A program made the position numbers and the translations under genes. Below, in pieces: positions 44,646 to 51,546 of a DNA stretch of 55,032 bases. Numbering within the stretch: the first letter of the stretch is position 1; each line of letters opens with the position of its first letter. Origin of the DNA: Candidatus Hakubella thermalkaliphila (GTDB lineage Bacteria > Actinomycetota > Humimicrobiia > Hakubellales > Hakubellaceae); the NCBI RefSeq assembly GCF_013281975.1, contig NZ_BLRZ01000001.1, positions 1 to 55,032 on the forward strand, in the 5' to 3' direction. The notes under the pieces were generated by a model. That model was not told where the DNA came from and did no database searches. It was given only the letters and a program-made list of their open reading frames with translations.

Positions 44646-44717
44646 TTACCATCTGACGCTAGTGGCTATGCCGATCAGGGAAGCCAGGCCAAGCAGGATT
44701 CTGATGATATGTTTCAC
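44646..44717 (-). CDS. 23-residue hydrophobic peptide, tandem copy 1
   Basis: GTG start at 44717 with GGGAGG exactly 8 bases ahead, 23 codons and TAA. Product is [M]KHIIRILLGLA then SLIGIATSVRW: a basic N terminus, a hydrophobic amphipathic core and a terminal Arg-Trp. It matches copy 3 (45113-45184) with the same spacing, length and C-terminal half SLIGIATSVRW identical. It lies 88 bases upstream of the HD-GYP gene on the same strand. Possible membrane-active or signalling peptide; no family known to me. Confidence 0.6.
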   Translation of the reverse strand: MKHIIRILLGLASLIGIATSVRW

Positions 44718-44810
44718 TTTTTTCACCTCCCAAGTTCCTCATAAAGCATCCTGCCTTCATCCTTCTTAAGGCATTCGTTGTAGGTCCCTATGAATCTGGC
44801 CTCATCTTAC

Positions 44811-44971
44811 GAGGCTGTCTAAAAACTCCAATTTCAAAAACTCATCTCCCACTTCGCGCCTAAAAAGGAGCTAATTTCGCATAAAACTTCCCACATTGAC
44901 CTCAAAATCAGATCTCATGTAGGAGTAATTCCCCACCTTGGGCAAAATGCCCTTAGTTTTTGGACACCCTC
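44811..44971. mobile_element. 161-bp MITE-like element
   Basis: Terminal inverted repeats GAGGCTGTCTAAAAACT and the complement of AGTTTTTGGACACCCTC (15 of 17 match). Flanked by TTAC on both sides (44807-44810 and 44972-44975), a likely 4-bp target duplication. No ORF of note inside. It abuts the stop codon of peptide copy 2, so it inserted in the peptide cluster. Confidence 0.65.
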
Positions 44972-45043
44972 TTACCACTTCACACCGGAAACGATGCCAA
45001 TAAGCAAGGCCAGGCTATGCAGAATTCTGATAATCTACTTCAT
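44972..45043 (-). pseudogene. 23-codon peptide, tandem copy 2 (decayed)
   Basis: ATG-AAG-TAG then IIRILHSLALLIGIVSGVKW and TAA, codon-for-codon aligned with copies 1 and 3. Codon 3, CAT in the other copies, is TAG here, and the ribosome site is weaker. The length of exactly 23 codons and the final Val-Lys-Trp are kept. Follows copy 3 and precedes the MITE-like element. Confidence 0.5.
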
Positions 45044-45112
45044 TTCTACGTCCTACTGAAATTCGAAGAGTAGGTTCCCGAAGTGGTTTCGTTCTCTTTG
45101 CCAGACCTAGCT

Positions 45113-45184
45113 TTACCACCTTACGCTGGTGGCTATGCCAATCAGCGAAGCCAGACTTAGCAAGACTCTGAGAATATGCCTCAT
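45113..45184 (-). CDS. 23-residue hydrophobic peptide, tandem copy 3
   Basis: ATG at 45184 with GGGAGG 8 bases ahead. Product MRHILRVLLSLA then SLIGIATSVRW. A longer in-frame reading from an upstream ATG behind AAGGAGG (adding MRSPFCKREVKE) is possible. The C-terminal 11 residues are identical to copy 1, and the first 12 are conservative changes, so selection at the protein level is plausible. Confidence 0.6.
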   Translation of the reverse strand: MRHILRVLLSLASLIGIATSVRW

Positions 45185-45346
45185 TTCCTTCACCTCCCTT
45201 TTACAAAATGGGCTCCTCATTCACCTCCTTTTTAACAATATAGTTGTGCCAGGCGTTAACGGGATAATAAGCAGAGTGAAAGGACAAATTGAGTCAGGAC
45301 GAGTTCAGGCTTCATAAAAGAACTCACAAAAGTAGGATAAAAAGAA

Positions 45347-45369
45347 AAAACCGACCATCTGGCCGGTTT
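45347..45369 (-). terminator. rho-independent terminator
   Basis: AACCGGCC-AGAT-GGTCGGTT stem (one mismatch) followed on the minus strand by TTTTCTTTTTATCC. Lies 400 bases beyond trxA and before the peptide genes. Confidence 0.6.
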
Positions 45370-45540
45370 CACTTTTGGCTCCACAAGTTCCAAGCGTACC
45401 AATTATAGAACTTGCTTCTCCGCTTCCAGTAAGAGTACTACCAATATGATGCCACTATCCTCAACTTAGCAAAGGGAAAATTCAAAGTCAACTTAAATGG
45501 AGGAAATATTGGGAAGGGTATTGAAAATAATTTTTTCTTT

Positions 45541-45556
45541 GACAACAATTGTTGTC
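45541..45556. promoter_or_regulatory. 16-bp perfect palindrome
   Basis: GACAACAATTGTTGTC, a perfect dyad, in an otherwise non-coding 45382-45777 stretch. A hairpin GGCCAG-CTTGCCA-CTGGCC lies at about 45578-45596. Function unknown. Confidence 0.4.
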
Positions 45557-45673
45557 GATAGGCGCAACCATTGACCTTGGCCAGCTTGCCACTGGCCGAA
45601 CCTGTTTAGCAAAAAGCAAATGTTCAGTTACTTTGGTGGTAGCCAAATCGAAGTCTTTGTCCCGTATCTAATG

Positions 45674-45781
45674 TTAACCCTACAACGTCATTTACCTGAA
45701 TACCTACAATGTGTTGTGGCTCAATTAAAGAAATTGCCCTACATATTGAACCAAGATTCTTAAGTAGCGCTGTAGGGTTAA
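45674..45781. repeat. 108-bp element with 11-bp inverted ends
   Basis: TTAACCCTACA at 45674-45684 and TGTAGGGTTAA at 45771-45781 are perfect inverted copies. The right end coincides with the trxA stop codon, so insertion at the gene end is likely. No ORF inside. It could be a MITE-like element or a processing structure. Confidence 0.5.
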
Positions 45782-46107
45782 ATGAAAGCTATTATCTCCT
45801 CCAGAATCCGGGCTTTGGACCTTGCTCCCATCAATCTCTTCTGTTCTTTACCATCCTTGAATAGAATCATAGTAGGGATACTGCTAATCCCATAGCGGGC
45901 TGCTATAACCCTGTTGTCCTCCACATTCAGTTTAGCAACCTTCAGCCTGTCGCTCTCCTCCTCGGCCAGCTTTTCCAACTCCGGCGCGACCATTCTGCAG
46001 GGGCCACACCAGGCAGCCCAAAAGTCCACCAAAACAGGAGTAGGGGAATCAAGTACCTCTTTCTCGAAGTTGCCGTCATTGACTTCCATCGGTTTTCCGT
46101 TTCCCAA
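45778..46107 (-). CDS. trxA: thioredoxin
   Basis: About 109 residues with LVDFWAAWCGPCRMVAPELEKLA (WCGPC redox centre), VAKLNVEDNRVIAARYGISSIPTMILFKDGKE with the cis-proline motif. TTG at 46107 is favoured since AGGAGG lies 8 bases ahead; the GTG at 46116 overlaps that site. The stop codon lies inside the 11-bp inverted end of the element 45674-45781. Confidence 0.92.
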   Translation of the reverse strand: MGNGKPMEVNDGNFEKEVLDSPTPVLVDFWAAWCGPCRMVAPELEKLAEEESDRLKVAKLNVEDNRVIAARYGISSIPTMILFKDGKEQKRLMGARSKARILEEIIAFI

Positions 46108-46138
46108 AAAAGACACCTCCTGGCTATCTTTGTCCTGT

Positions 46139-46161
46139 ATTATACCCTACGTAGGTAGGGT
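46139..46161 (-). promoter_or_regulatory. trxA promoter -10 overlapped by a dyad
   Basis: TATAAT (46139-46144 complement) is overlapped by ACCCTAC-GTAG-GTAGGGT (46144-46161), a perfect inverted repeat of 7 bp. It is a good operator position for a repressor of trxA. Confidence 0.55.
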
Positions 46162-46267
46162 AGTTTTTCTCATAATACAATTCCCTTTTCCCTCCGTCAA
46201 AGCCCGGTGGGCAGGTCAGGTAATTACCTGGTAATATAGTGTCACGAACAGCTCGCCCCAACAGGGG

Positions 46268-46927
46268 TCAGGGGCTGCAGCTCTCCCTCATTTCCCTAAT
46301 GGCTTTCTCCACATCCGGCGCTCCGAAGATAGCCGAGGCAGCCACCAGGACATTGGCGCCTGCCTCCACTACCAGAGGGGCTGACTCCTTATTTATCCCA
46401 CCATCCACCTGGAGATCAATCTCTCTGTTGAGCTGATCAATCATTCTTCGGGCTTCTCTTATCTTGGGCAGAATATCTCTCTTAAAGCTCTGGCCCGAAA
46501 ATCCAGGATCGACGGTCATGACCAAAAGCATATCTATTTCGTCAAGAAACTCCTTTACCGTACTCAAAGAGGTGGCTGGTTTAAGAGAAATACTGGGCTT
46601 AGCACCGGCACCTCTGATCCTGGATATAATTCGAGAAGGATCTTTCAGGGCCTCTATGTGGACAGTTATGATATCGCTGCCGGCCTCGACGAATTCATCC
46701 AGGTATCTCTCCGGGTCAACAATCATGAGATGAACATCGAAGACCAGAGCAGAGTATTTTCGGATTGATTTTATAAGAGGAGGGCCAAAACTTATGTTAG
46801 GAGCAAAGACTCCATCGATGACATCTATATGCAAGTAGTCGGCCCCCCCTTCCTCCACCTTTCTTATCTCATTGGCCAGACATCCCAAATCAGCGGATAA
46901 GATGGAAGGAGAGATCTTTATCTTCAT
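46268..46927 (-). CDS. rpe: ribulose-phosphate 3-epimerase
   Basis: 219 residues. Interconverts ribulose-5-phosphate and xylulose-5-phosphate in the pentose phosphate pathway. Seen: KISPSILSADLGCLANEIRKVEEGGADYLHIDVIDGVFAPNISFGP, VFDVHLMIVDPERY, VMTVDPGFSGQSF, DLQVDGGINKESAPLVVEAGANVLVAASAIF. All metal and phosphate sites are visible. Single gene; downstream neighbour is trxA. Confidence 0.95.
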   Translation of the reverse strand: MKIKISPSILSADLGCLANEIRKVEEGGADYLHIDVIDGVFAPNISFGPPLIKSIRKYSALVFDVHLMIVDPERYLDEFVEAGSDIITVHIEALKDPSRIISRIRGAGAKPSISLKPATSLSTVKEFLDEIDMLLVMTVDPGFSGQSFKRDILPKIREARRMIDQLNREIDLQVDGGINKESAPLVVEAGANVLVAASAIFGAPDVEKAIREMRESCSP

Positions 46928-47510
46928 TATTGCCCTCCTCAGTATTTTTTTGACGTATCTTTTAGAGTATGTTTTGGGCGCTGCGAAAAGGGCGAACTAC
47001 CAAATCCCGCACTCTCCGTCGGCCCTGCTTTGCCTAGTTATTTTGGTTTTCACCGCAAGTTCTAATCCCTGGTATCCCGGCCATTCTCCTTGCGGCTCTG
47101 CCTCCCTTATTTTAGTCTCAATCACCGCAGGCAGCAAGCCAAAGATCTCCTACAGTCTTTCCACTTAGGATTTTGGTAGGTGTTGGTTGTAGGTAAGGGT
47201 TGGCTAGTAAGTAGGGGGCCGAAGAAGTGGAGAATCCGTACCAATCCCCGAGCCAGCAAAAAGAAAAAACAGGATAGGGGTATGCACTTGACTCCCGTGC
47301 CTACAATATGTAGGTCACATTTTATTCTCGGAGCACAACATATAGTGATTACGTCAGTCAAGTGGATACCCCAATAAGCAGGAAATTTATCTCTTGCATT
47401 ATAACCGATTGTATGCTATATTAACTGGTAATAACTGCAAGGGAGGTGATTTGAGTTCTCTTTTGATCCCAAATTCCCTGCTTCAGCGTAACATCGGAAA
47501 GGAGTTCTTT
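46928..47510. other. intergenic stretch with nested inverted repeats and a promoter
   Basis: No gene I can support over 46928-47510. 47285-47364 has outer 9-bp arms CACTTGACT/AGTCAAGTG around an inner CCTACA-ATA-TGTAGG hairpin. 47394-47422 has TTGCAT, a 17-base spacer and TATATT, a plausible promoter for the zinc-ribbon gene. On the minus strand an open but start-less stretch (47020-47155) reads like protein, possibly a remnant. Confidence 0.45.
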
Positions 47511-47729
47511 ATGTACAGATGTAAGATCTGCGACAATACCGACTTTTTCGAAGGGCATGTGCTGGAAAGTGGCAGAGCCAGAATCTCCCAGATGGAAGAC
47601 GGGAGCCTCTCCTGGTGTTTTTACCTGCCGGACGACTCTGGTCTTGTTGATATCCATCCCAGAAGATGTGGAGTCTGTCACTCCGAAGATCTGGAAAGGA
47701 TGGGGCTATCTATGGCCAAATGGTCCTAG
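47511..47729 (+). CDS. small protein with two CxxC zinc-ribbon knuckles
   Basis: 72 residues: MYRCKICDNTDFFEGHVLESGRARISQMEDGSLSWCFY and DIHPRRCGVCHSEDLERMG. Two pairs (CKIC and CGVC) fit one zinc ribbon. ATG at 47511 has AAAGGAG 7 bases ahead; the longer frame from 47394 is dropped. Function unknown; similar small ribbons bind nucleic acid or protein. Confidence 0.65.
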   Translation: MYRCKICDNTDFFEGHVLESGRARISQMEDGSLSWCFYLPDDSGLVDIHPRRCGVCHSEDLERMGLSMAKWS

Positions 47730-47900
47730 AGACATTTTCTATAAGCCACTCTTCCCCTATTTCATCGGTCCGGCTGATGGTAGACCCATGGTTCAGAAGA
47801 AGGCCGGAAATGGCGAAATTGAACAGAATGTGGAAAAATAAGGCTTTTTGGGGAATAAATAAATTTTATCATTGAAAACATCTTTTCCAAATTCTCTGTC

Positions 47901-47929
47901 TTGACAACAGAGGATGATGGTGGTATTAT
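47901..47929 (+). promoter_or_regulatory. near-consensus promoter with extended -10
   Basis: TTGACA (47901-47906), 17-base spacer, TATTAT (47924-47929) with TGG before it. Predicted start about 47936. Confidence 0.75.
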
Positions 47930-47935
47930 TCACCA

Positions 47936-48060
47936 TGCTGAGAGACAGGAGGCAACGCAGTTACCTTCGTGGTAAAGGCAGTCCCTGAGAAAAGTCTTCT
48001 CAGCGAACCCCAGAGGCCCTGAGGGGTAGAAATGCTCCGGAGGTCACTGGGGTTTTTATT
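47936..48060 (+). ncRNA. unassigned structured RNA, about 125 bases
   Basis: From the promoter above to a rho-independent terminator. Outer arms GCTGAGA (47937-47943) and TCTCAGC (47998-48004) enclose GACAGG.. and a TTACC-TTCGT-GGTAA hairpin. Then AACCCCAG (48006-48013) pairs with CTGGGGTT (48047-48054) followed by TTTATTTC, the terminator. Inside that stem GGGGT and GCTCC pair. No ORF. I do not recognise a known riboswitch or small RNA; it lies ahead of a Lys-Gly micro-peptide ORF and could be its regulatory leader. Confidence 0.55.
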
Positions 48061-48084
48061 TCTCAAAGAGGGAGGGGACGACAG

Positions 48085-48138
48085 GTGGCTGGAGGAAAAA
48101 GCAAGGGCAAGGGGAAAGGCAAGGGCAAGGGCAAATAG
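48085..48138 (+). CDS. 17-residue Lys-Gly repeat micro-peptide
   Basis: GTG with GGGAGGGG about 7 bases ahead, reading VAGGKSKGKGKGKGKGK and TAG, encoded by an AAGGGC-type hexanucleotide repeat. It lies just beyond the structured RNA terminator. Either a strongly basic small peptide or a simple-sequence expansion. No family known. Confidence 0.35.
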   Translation: MAGGKSKGKGKGKGKGK

Positions 48139-48293
48139 CGGGCAGAAATAGATGGCTATAAGAGTTAGGTAGAGTTTTCCGAAGATTGGCCAGATTCTGC
48201 TGAAGCAAACAAAGTGGGATTCCAGACTCTGTTCCACCTAAGTATGAAGGTTTGCCCGTTCCCTGCAATTACTTAAGCCTAGAAATCACTTTC

Positions 48294-48333
48294 AGGCCAA
48301 AAGCTCATCTTGCGATGAGCTTTTGGCCTTTTT
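48294..48333 (+). terminator. strong rho-independent terminator
   Basis: 15-bp perfect stem AGGCCAAAAGCTCAT-CTTGCG-ATGAGCTTTTGGCCT followed by TTTTG. Ends the unit containing the structured RNA and the micro-peptide ORF. The 48139-48293 stretch shows nothing else. Confidence 0.85.
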
Positions 48334-48516
48334 GCTCTTCTTCCGGCGTCAGGAGTGATTCTAACCCATTCTATAGCCGGGACCTGTGCGCCAAGAGAGT
48401 TACCCCTGCTTACCCTTAATGGCAAATACTTTTCTGGTGTACATTTATTGAAAAACCAAAAGTCAGGTGGGATAATAGAAACAGATTCAGCCCATCATCC
48501 CAAGGAGGCGATCGAA

Positions 48517-48753
48517 ATGGCGCTGACAGCGTATGTCCTAATCAATGCCCATCCCGGGCAGACAGGAGAGGTAGCCACGAAAGTCAAAGGGATCACCGGC
48601 GTAAAAAGTGCCCATGCCATCACCGGCCCCTTTGACGTAATAGCCTACGTGGAGGCCGAAGATCTGAATAGTCTGGGACGGACGGTGATCTCCGAGATTC
48701 AGGCCGTAGCGGGAGTTGCCAGGACAACTACCTGTCCGACAGTAGAGCTCTAG
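48517..48753 (+). CDS. Lrp/AsnC ligand-binding (RAM) domain protein
   Basis: 78 residues: LTAYVLINAHPGQTGEVATKVKGITGVKSAHAITGPFDVIAYVEAEDLNSLGRTVISEIQAVAGVARTTTCPTVEL, the beta-alpha-beta RAM fold that binds amino acids in Lrp regulators. No DNA-binding domain, so it acts as a stand-alone sensor or partner. ATG at 48517 has AAGGAGG 8 bases ahead; the upstream in-frame extension to 48355 is not needed. Confidence 0.88.
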   Translation: MALTAYVLINAHPGQTGEVATKVKGITGVKSAHAITGPFDVIAYVEAEDLNSLGRTVISEIQAVAGVARTTTCPTVEL

Positions 48754-48993
48754 AACTACCCCAAGCTTTATTGCAGGATACTGCTTCTGTTACAGGAAGA
48801 TATTATACTTTACCTTTCAGCGAGCGGGGAGAGACCAGGCAAGGAAGATACGGATCTCCTGTGAGCTTGATGGTGTATTGGAGGAGAGTCTTTTTGCGCC
48901 CATCGGCGTGATCATACTGATCAGGATTATCAGGATCTGGGACGAGAGGCGGGTTTTTCCTTTCCCCGGTTCTCGTAGCCGTAGAGAGGATAA

Positions 48994-50019
48994 GTGTACC
49001 AGGTAGCTGCCCTGATTTCACCAGGAAAGATTGTTCTGCAGAGCCGTTCTTACCCTGACTTAGGTGACAACGAGGTCCTCGTCCGAATGGCCTGGGCAGG
49101 AGTCTGCGGCACAGACCTGGCTATATTCTCCGGCCACTACCAGGTAGCTCTACCTCTGGTCCTGGGACATGAGTTCAGCGGAAGAGTGGAAGATGTAGGA
49201 AGTAGGGTCTCCCGGAAATTGCTGGGCAAGCTGGTCACCGCTGAGATCAATAACTCCTGTTTGGCCTATCGTTCACTGGATCCGTGTCCTGCCTGCGCCA
49301 GAGGTCTCCCAACCCACTGTGCCAAAAGAACCACCCTGGGCATCTGGCGCTGGGATGGAGCTTTCGCCGAGTTCATTAGAGTTCCTGTGGGCAATATTCA
49401 CATCCTGCCTCCAGAGATCTCCCCCAAAGAAGGGATCTTTGTTGAACCCCTGGCTGCCGCTATCCAGACTTTCGAGCTTACCAAGATCAACCCTGGCGAT
49501 ACAGTGGTTATACTTGGTATTGGTAGGCTTGGAACTTTAATCTGTGCTGTAGCCAACGCTCAAGGTGTAAGAACCATTGCTGTCTCCCGCTCCAGGGATA
49601 AGCTGGAGAGAGGAAAGAGATATGGGGCAGGGGAAGTCATTGACTCCTCTATCCCGGATCCCATAACCAGGGTTAAGGAGATTACTTCTGGCCTGGGTGC
49701 CGACATAGTGGTAGACGCCACTGGCTCTCCCCAGGGACTGGAACTGGCCCTAAACATGGTCAGACCTCGAGGAGCAATTATCCTCAAGACCACTTCCGGT
49801 GTGCTGGCCCAGGGCCTCGATGTCACCAGGATTGCCGTGGATGAAATTAGGATTCAGGGTTCCCGCTGCGGTCCCTTTGATAAGGCCATAGCTATGCTCA
49901 AAGACAAGAAGATAGATGTTGAACCCCTCATTTCCGCTGTCTATCCTCTCCGCCAGACCGAACAGGCTATCAGGGCAGCAGCCAGGGAGAGCAAGGTACT
50001 GATAGAAAACAGGCTCTAA
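48994..50019 (+). CDS. zinc-dependent medium-chain alcohol/polyol dehydrogenase
   Basis: 341 residues of the MDR family. Seen: AWAGVCGTDLAIFSGHY and LVLGHEFSGRVEDVG (catalytic zinc), the structural-zinc loop CPACARGLPTHC, VVILGIGRLGTLICAVAN (NAD loop), DATGSPQGLELALNMV. Closest to threonine/sorbitol-type dehydrogenases; substrate unassigned. GTG start 48994 has GAGAGG ahead. Monocistronic between the RAM gene and the aminotransferase. Confidence 0.88.
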   Translation: MYQVAALISPGKIVLQSRSYPDLGDNEVLVRMAWAGVCGTDLAIFSGHYQVALPLVLGHEFSGRVEDVGSRVSRKLLGKLVTAEINNSCLAYRSLDPCPACARGLPTHCAKRTTLGIWRWDGAFAEFIRVPVGNIHILPPEISPKEGIFVEPLAAAIQTFELTKINPGDTVVILGIGRLGTLICAVANAQGVRTIAVSRSRDKLERGKRYGAGEVIDSSIPDPITRVKEITSGLGADIVVDATGSPQGLELALNMVRPRGAIILKTTSGVLAQGLDVTRIAVDEIRIQGSRCGPFDKAIAMLKDKKIDVEPLISAVYPLRQTEQAIRAAARESKVLIENRL

Positions 50020-50190
50020 TAAGACCTAGAGCACTCTCCCCTGTGAGTTGCGCCTTTTGAGAGCTTTCAACTTCTCCACCTTTTCTCTGCTGACTACTGC
50101 TGTAGTTTTTGTTCTTCTGGGTGCCTTTACGAGGATGCAATTTTAATGTAATATAAGGTATTTATTGCGGCGGAGTTGGACGTACTTACT

Positions 50191-51438
50191 ATGTCGTCAG
50201 AAATCATCCTCGACAAATGGACCCATCTATATTCGGAGAGGACCAAAAACATGAGGTCCTCCGAGGTGCGAGACCTCCTGGACGTCACTGCCCGATCGGA
50301 CATTATCCCCCTGGCCGCGGGAGCACCTTATGTCAAGGCTCTGAACTTCCGAGACATCGAAAAGTATGCCAGAAAAATCATTGCCGAGGATGGCCTGTCC
50401 GCCTTCCAGTACGGTCCATCGGGGGGGTTTTATCCCCTCAAGATGTGTCTCGTCGATGTTCTGAAGCTGGACGGAATTGTGGCCTCTCCTGATGATATAC
50501 TCATTACCGATGGGGGGCAGCAGGCTTTGGACCTCCTGGCCAAGATTTTTATCGACCCCGGCGACATAATCATCGCCGAAGTCCCTTGCTACGTGGGTGC
50601 CCTGAATGCCTTTTTGTCCTATCAGGCTCGTGTAGAAACCGTTCCGGTGGATGAAAATGGCCTGCAGATCGAGATTCTGGAAGACAAGCTAAGCCAGCTT
50701 AGCCGGGAAAAAGAGATCAAGTTCATCTACACTGTCCCTAACTTTTCCAATCCCAGCGGAGTGACTCTGAGTTTTGATAGGCGCAAGGAACTGGTCTCGC
50801 TAGCCAGACGGTATGGAACCCTGATTATTGAGGATAATCCTTATGGCCGTCTTCGCTTTGAAGGAGAGCACCTCAAAAATTTAAGACAACTGGATGAGGA
50901 GAATATCATCTATGTAGGAACAGCATCCAAAATGTTCGCCCCGGGCCTGAGAATCGGCTGGATCGTGGCCCCCTTCTCTATCCGGGAAAAGCTGATTCAT
51001 GGAAAGCAGGCGGCTGATCTTTGCTCATCCAATTTTACTCAGAGACTGGCCTTCGAATATTTCTCCGACCCCCGCTGGAAGAATACTTTGAAGAAATTCA
51101 TCTCCATCTATAAGGAACATCGAGATGCCATGCTGGGAGCTCTGGAGGAACACTTTCCAGAAGAGGTAACCTGGTCCCATCCAGTAGGAGGTTTCTTCAC
51201 CTGGGCCACACTTCCTGAGTATATGAATACCACAGAAATGTTAGCTGAGGCCATAACTAATAAGGTAGCCTATGTACCGGGTCGTGGTTTCTATCCCGAT
51301 GGGTCAGGAACAAACTGTATGCGTCTGGCCTTTTGCACGGTAGAGTCGGAACAAATTGAAGAAGGAATTAAAAGACTGGGAAAGATAATCAAAGAGCAGA
51401 TGAGGCTTTACAGGTCATTCTACAGAGGCAAAAAGTAA
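50191..51438 (+). CDS. class I/II PLP aminotransferase (2-aminoadipate/LysN type)
   Basis: About 415 residues. Seen: PLAAGAPYVKALNFRDIEKYA, LSAFQYGPSGGFYPLKM, ITDGGQQALDLLAKIFIDPGD, TVPNFSNPSGVTLSFDRRKELV, IEDNPYGRLRFEG and the PLP lysine in VGTASKMFAPGLRIGW. Like stand-alone MocR-type transaminases that act on aminoadipate or branched/aromatic keto acids. Either ATG 50191 or the TTG at 50176 (GGAG adjacent) could be the start. Transcribed toward ddl. Confidence 0.9.
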   Translation: MSSEIILDKWTHLYSERTKNMRSSEVRDLLDVTARSDIIPLAAGAPYVKALNFRDIEKYARKIIAEDGLSAFQYGPSGGFYPLKMCLVDVLKLDGIVASPDDILITDGGQQALDLLAKIFIDPGDIIIAEVPCYVGALNAFLSYQARVETVPVDENGLQIEILEDKLSQLSREKEIKFIYTVPNFSNPSGVTLSFDRRKELVSLARRYGTLIIEDNPYGRLRFEGEHLKNLRQLDEENIIYVGTASKMFAPGLRIGWIVAPFSIREKLIHGKQAADLCSSNFTQRLAFEYFSDPRWKNTLKKFISIYKEHRDAMLGALEEHFPEEVTWSHPVGGFFTWATLPEYMNTTEMLAEAITNKVAYVPGRGFYPDGSGTNCMRLAFCTVESEQIEEGIKRLGKIIKEQMRLYRSFYRGKK

Positions 51439-51478
51439 GAAACTGGAACAACAAGGAGACAAAGCACATCTTGCGAAA

Positions 51479-51533
51479 CTGCAAGAACTAGATGTCAGGT
51501 CCATTTGGTGTCCGATTTAGATTTTAAATCTGT
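51479..51533 (+). repeat. dispersed palindromic repeat, partial copy D
   Basis: CTGCAAGAACTAGATGTCAG then GGTCCATTTGGTGTCCGATT and TAGAT match the first half of copies A-C. It ends within the ribosome binding region of ddl, supplying the leader. Confidence 0.6.
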
Positions 51534-51546
51534 AAGGAGGCAAGCA

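Noticed and set aside
47020-47155. A start-less minus-strand stretch reading like protein (VIETKIREAEPQGEWPGYQG)
   Set aside because: No start codon or recognised family; at best a remnant, so left as a note only.
46872-47168. A 98-codon plus-strand frame with a hydrophobic start
   Set aside because: Begins inside rpe antisense, has no ribosome site, and composition looks random.
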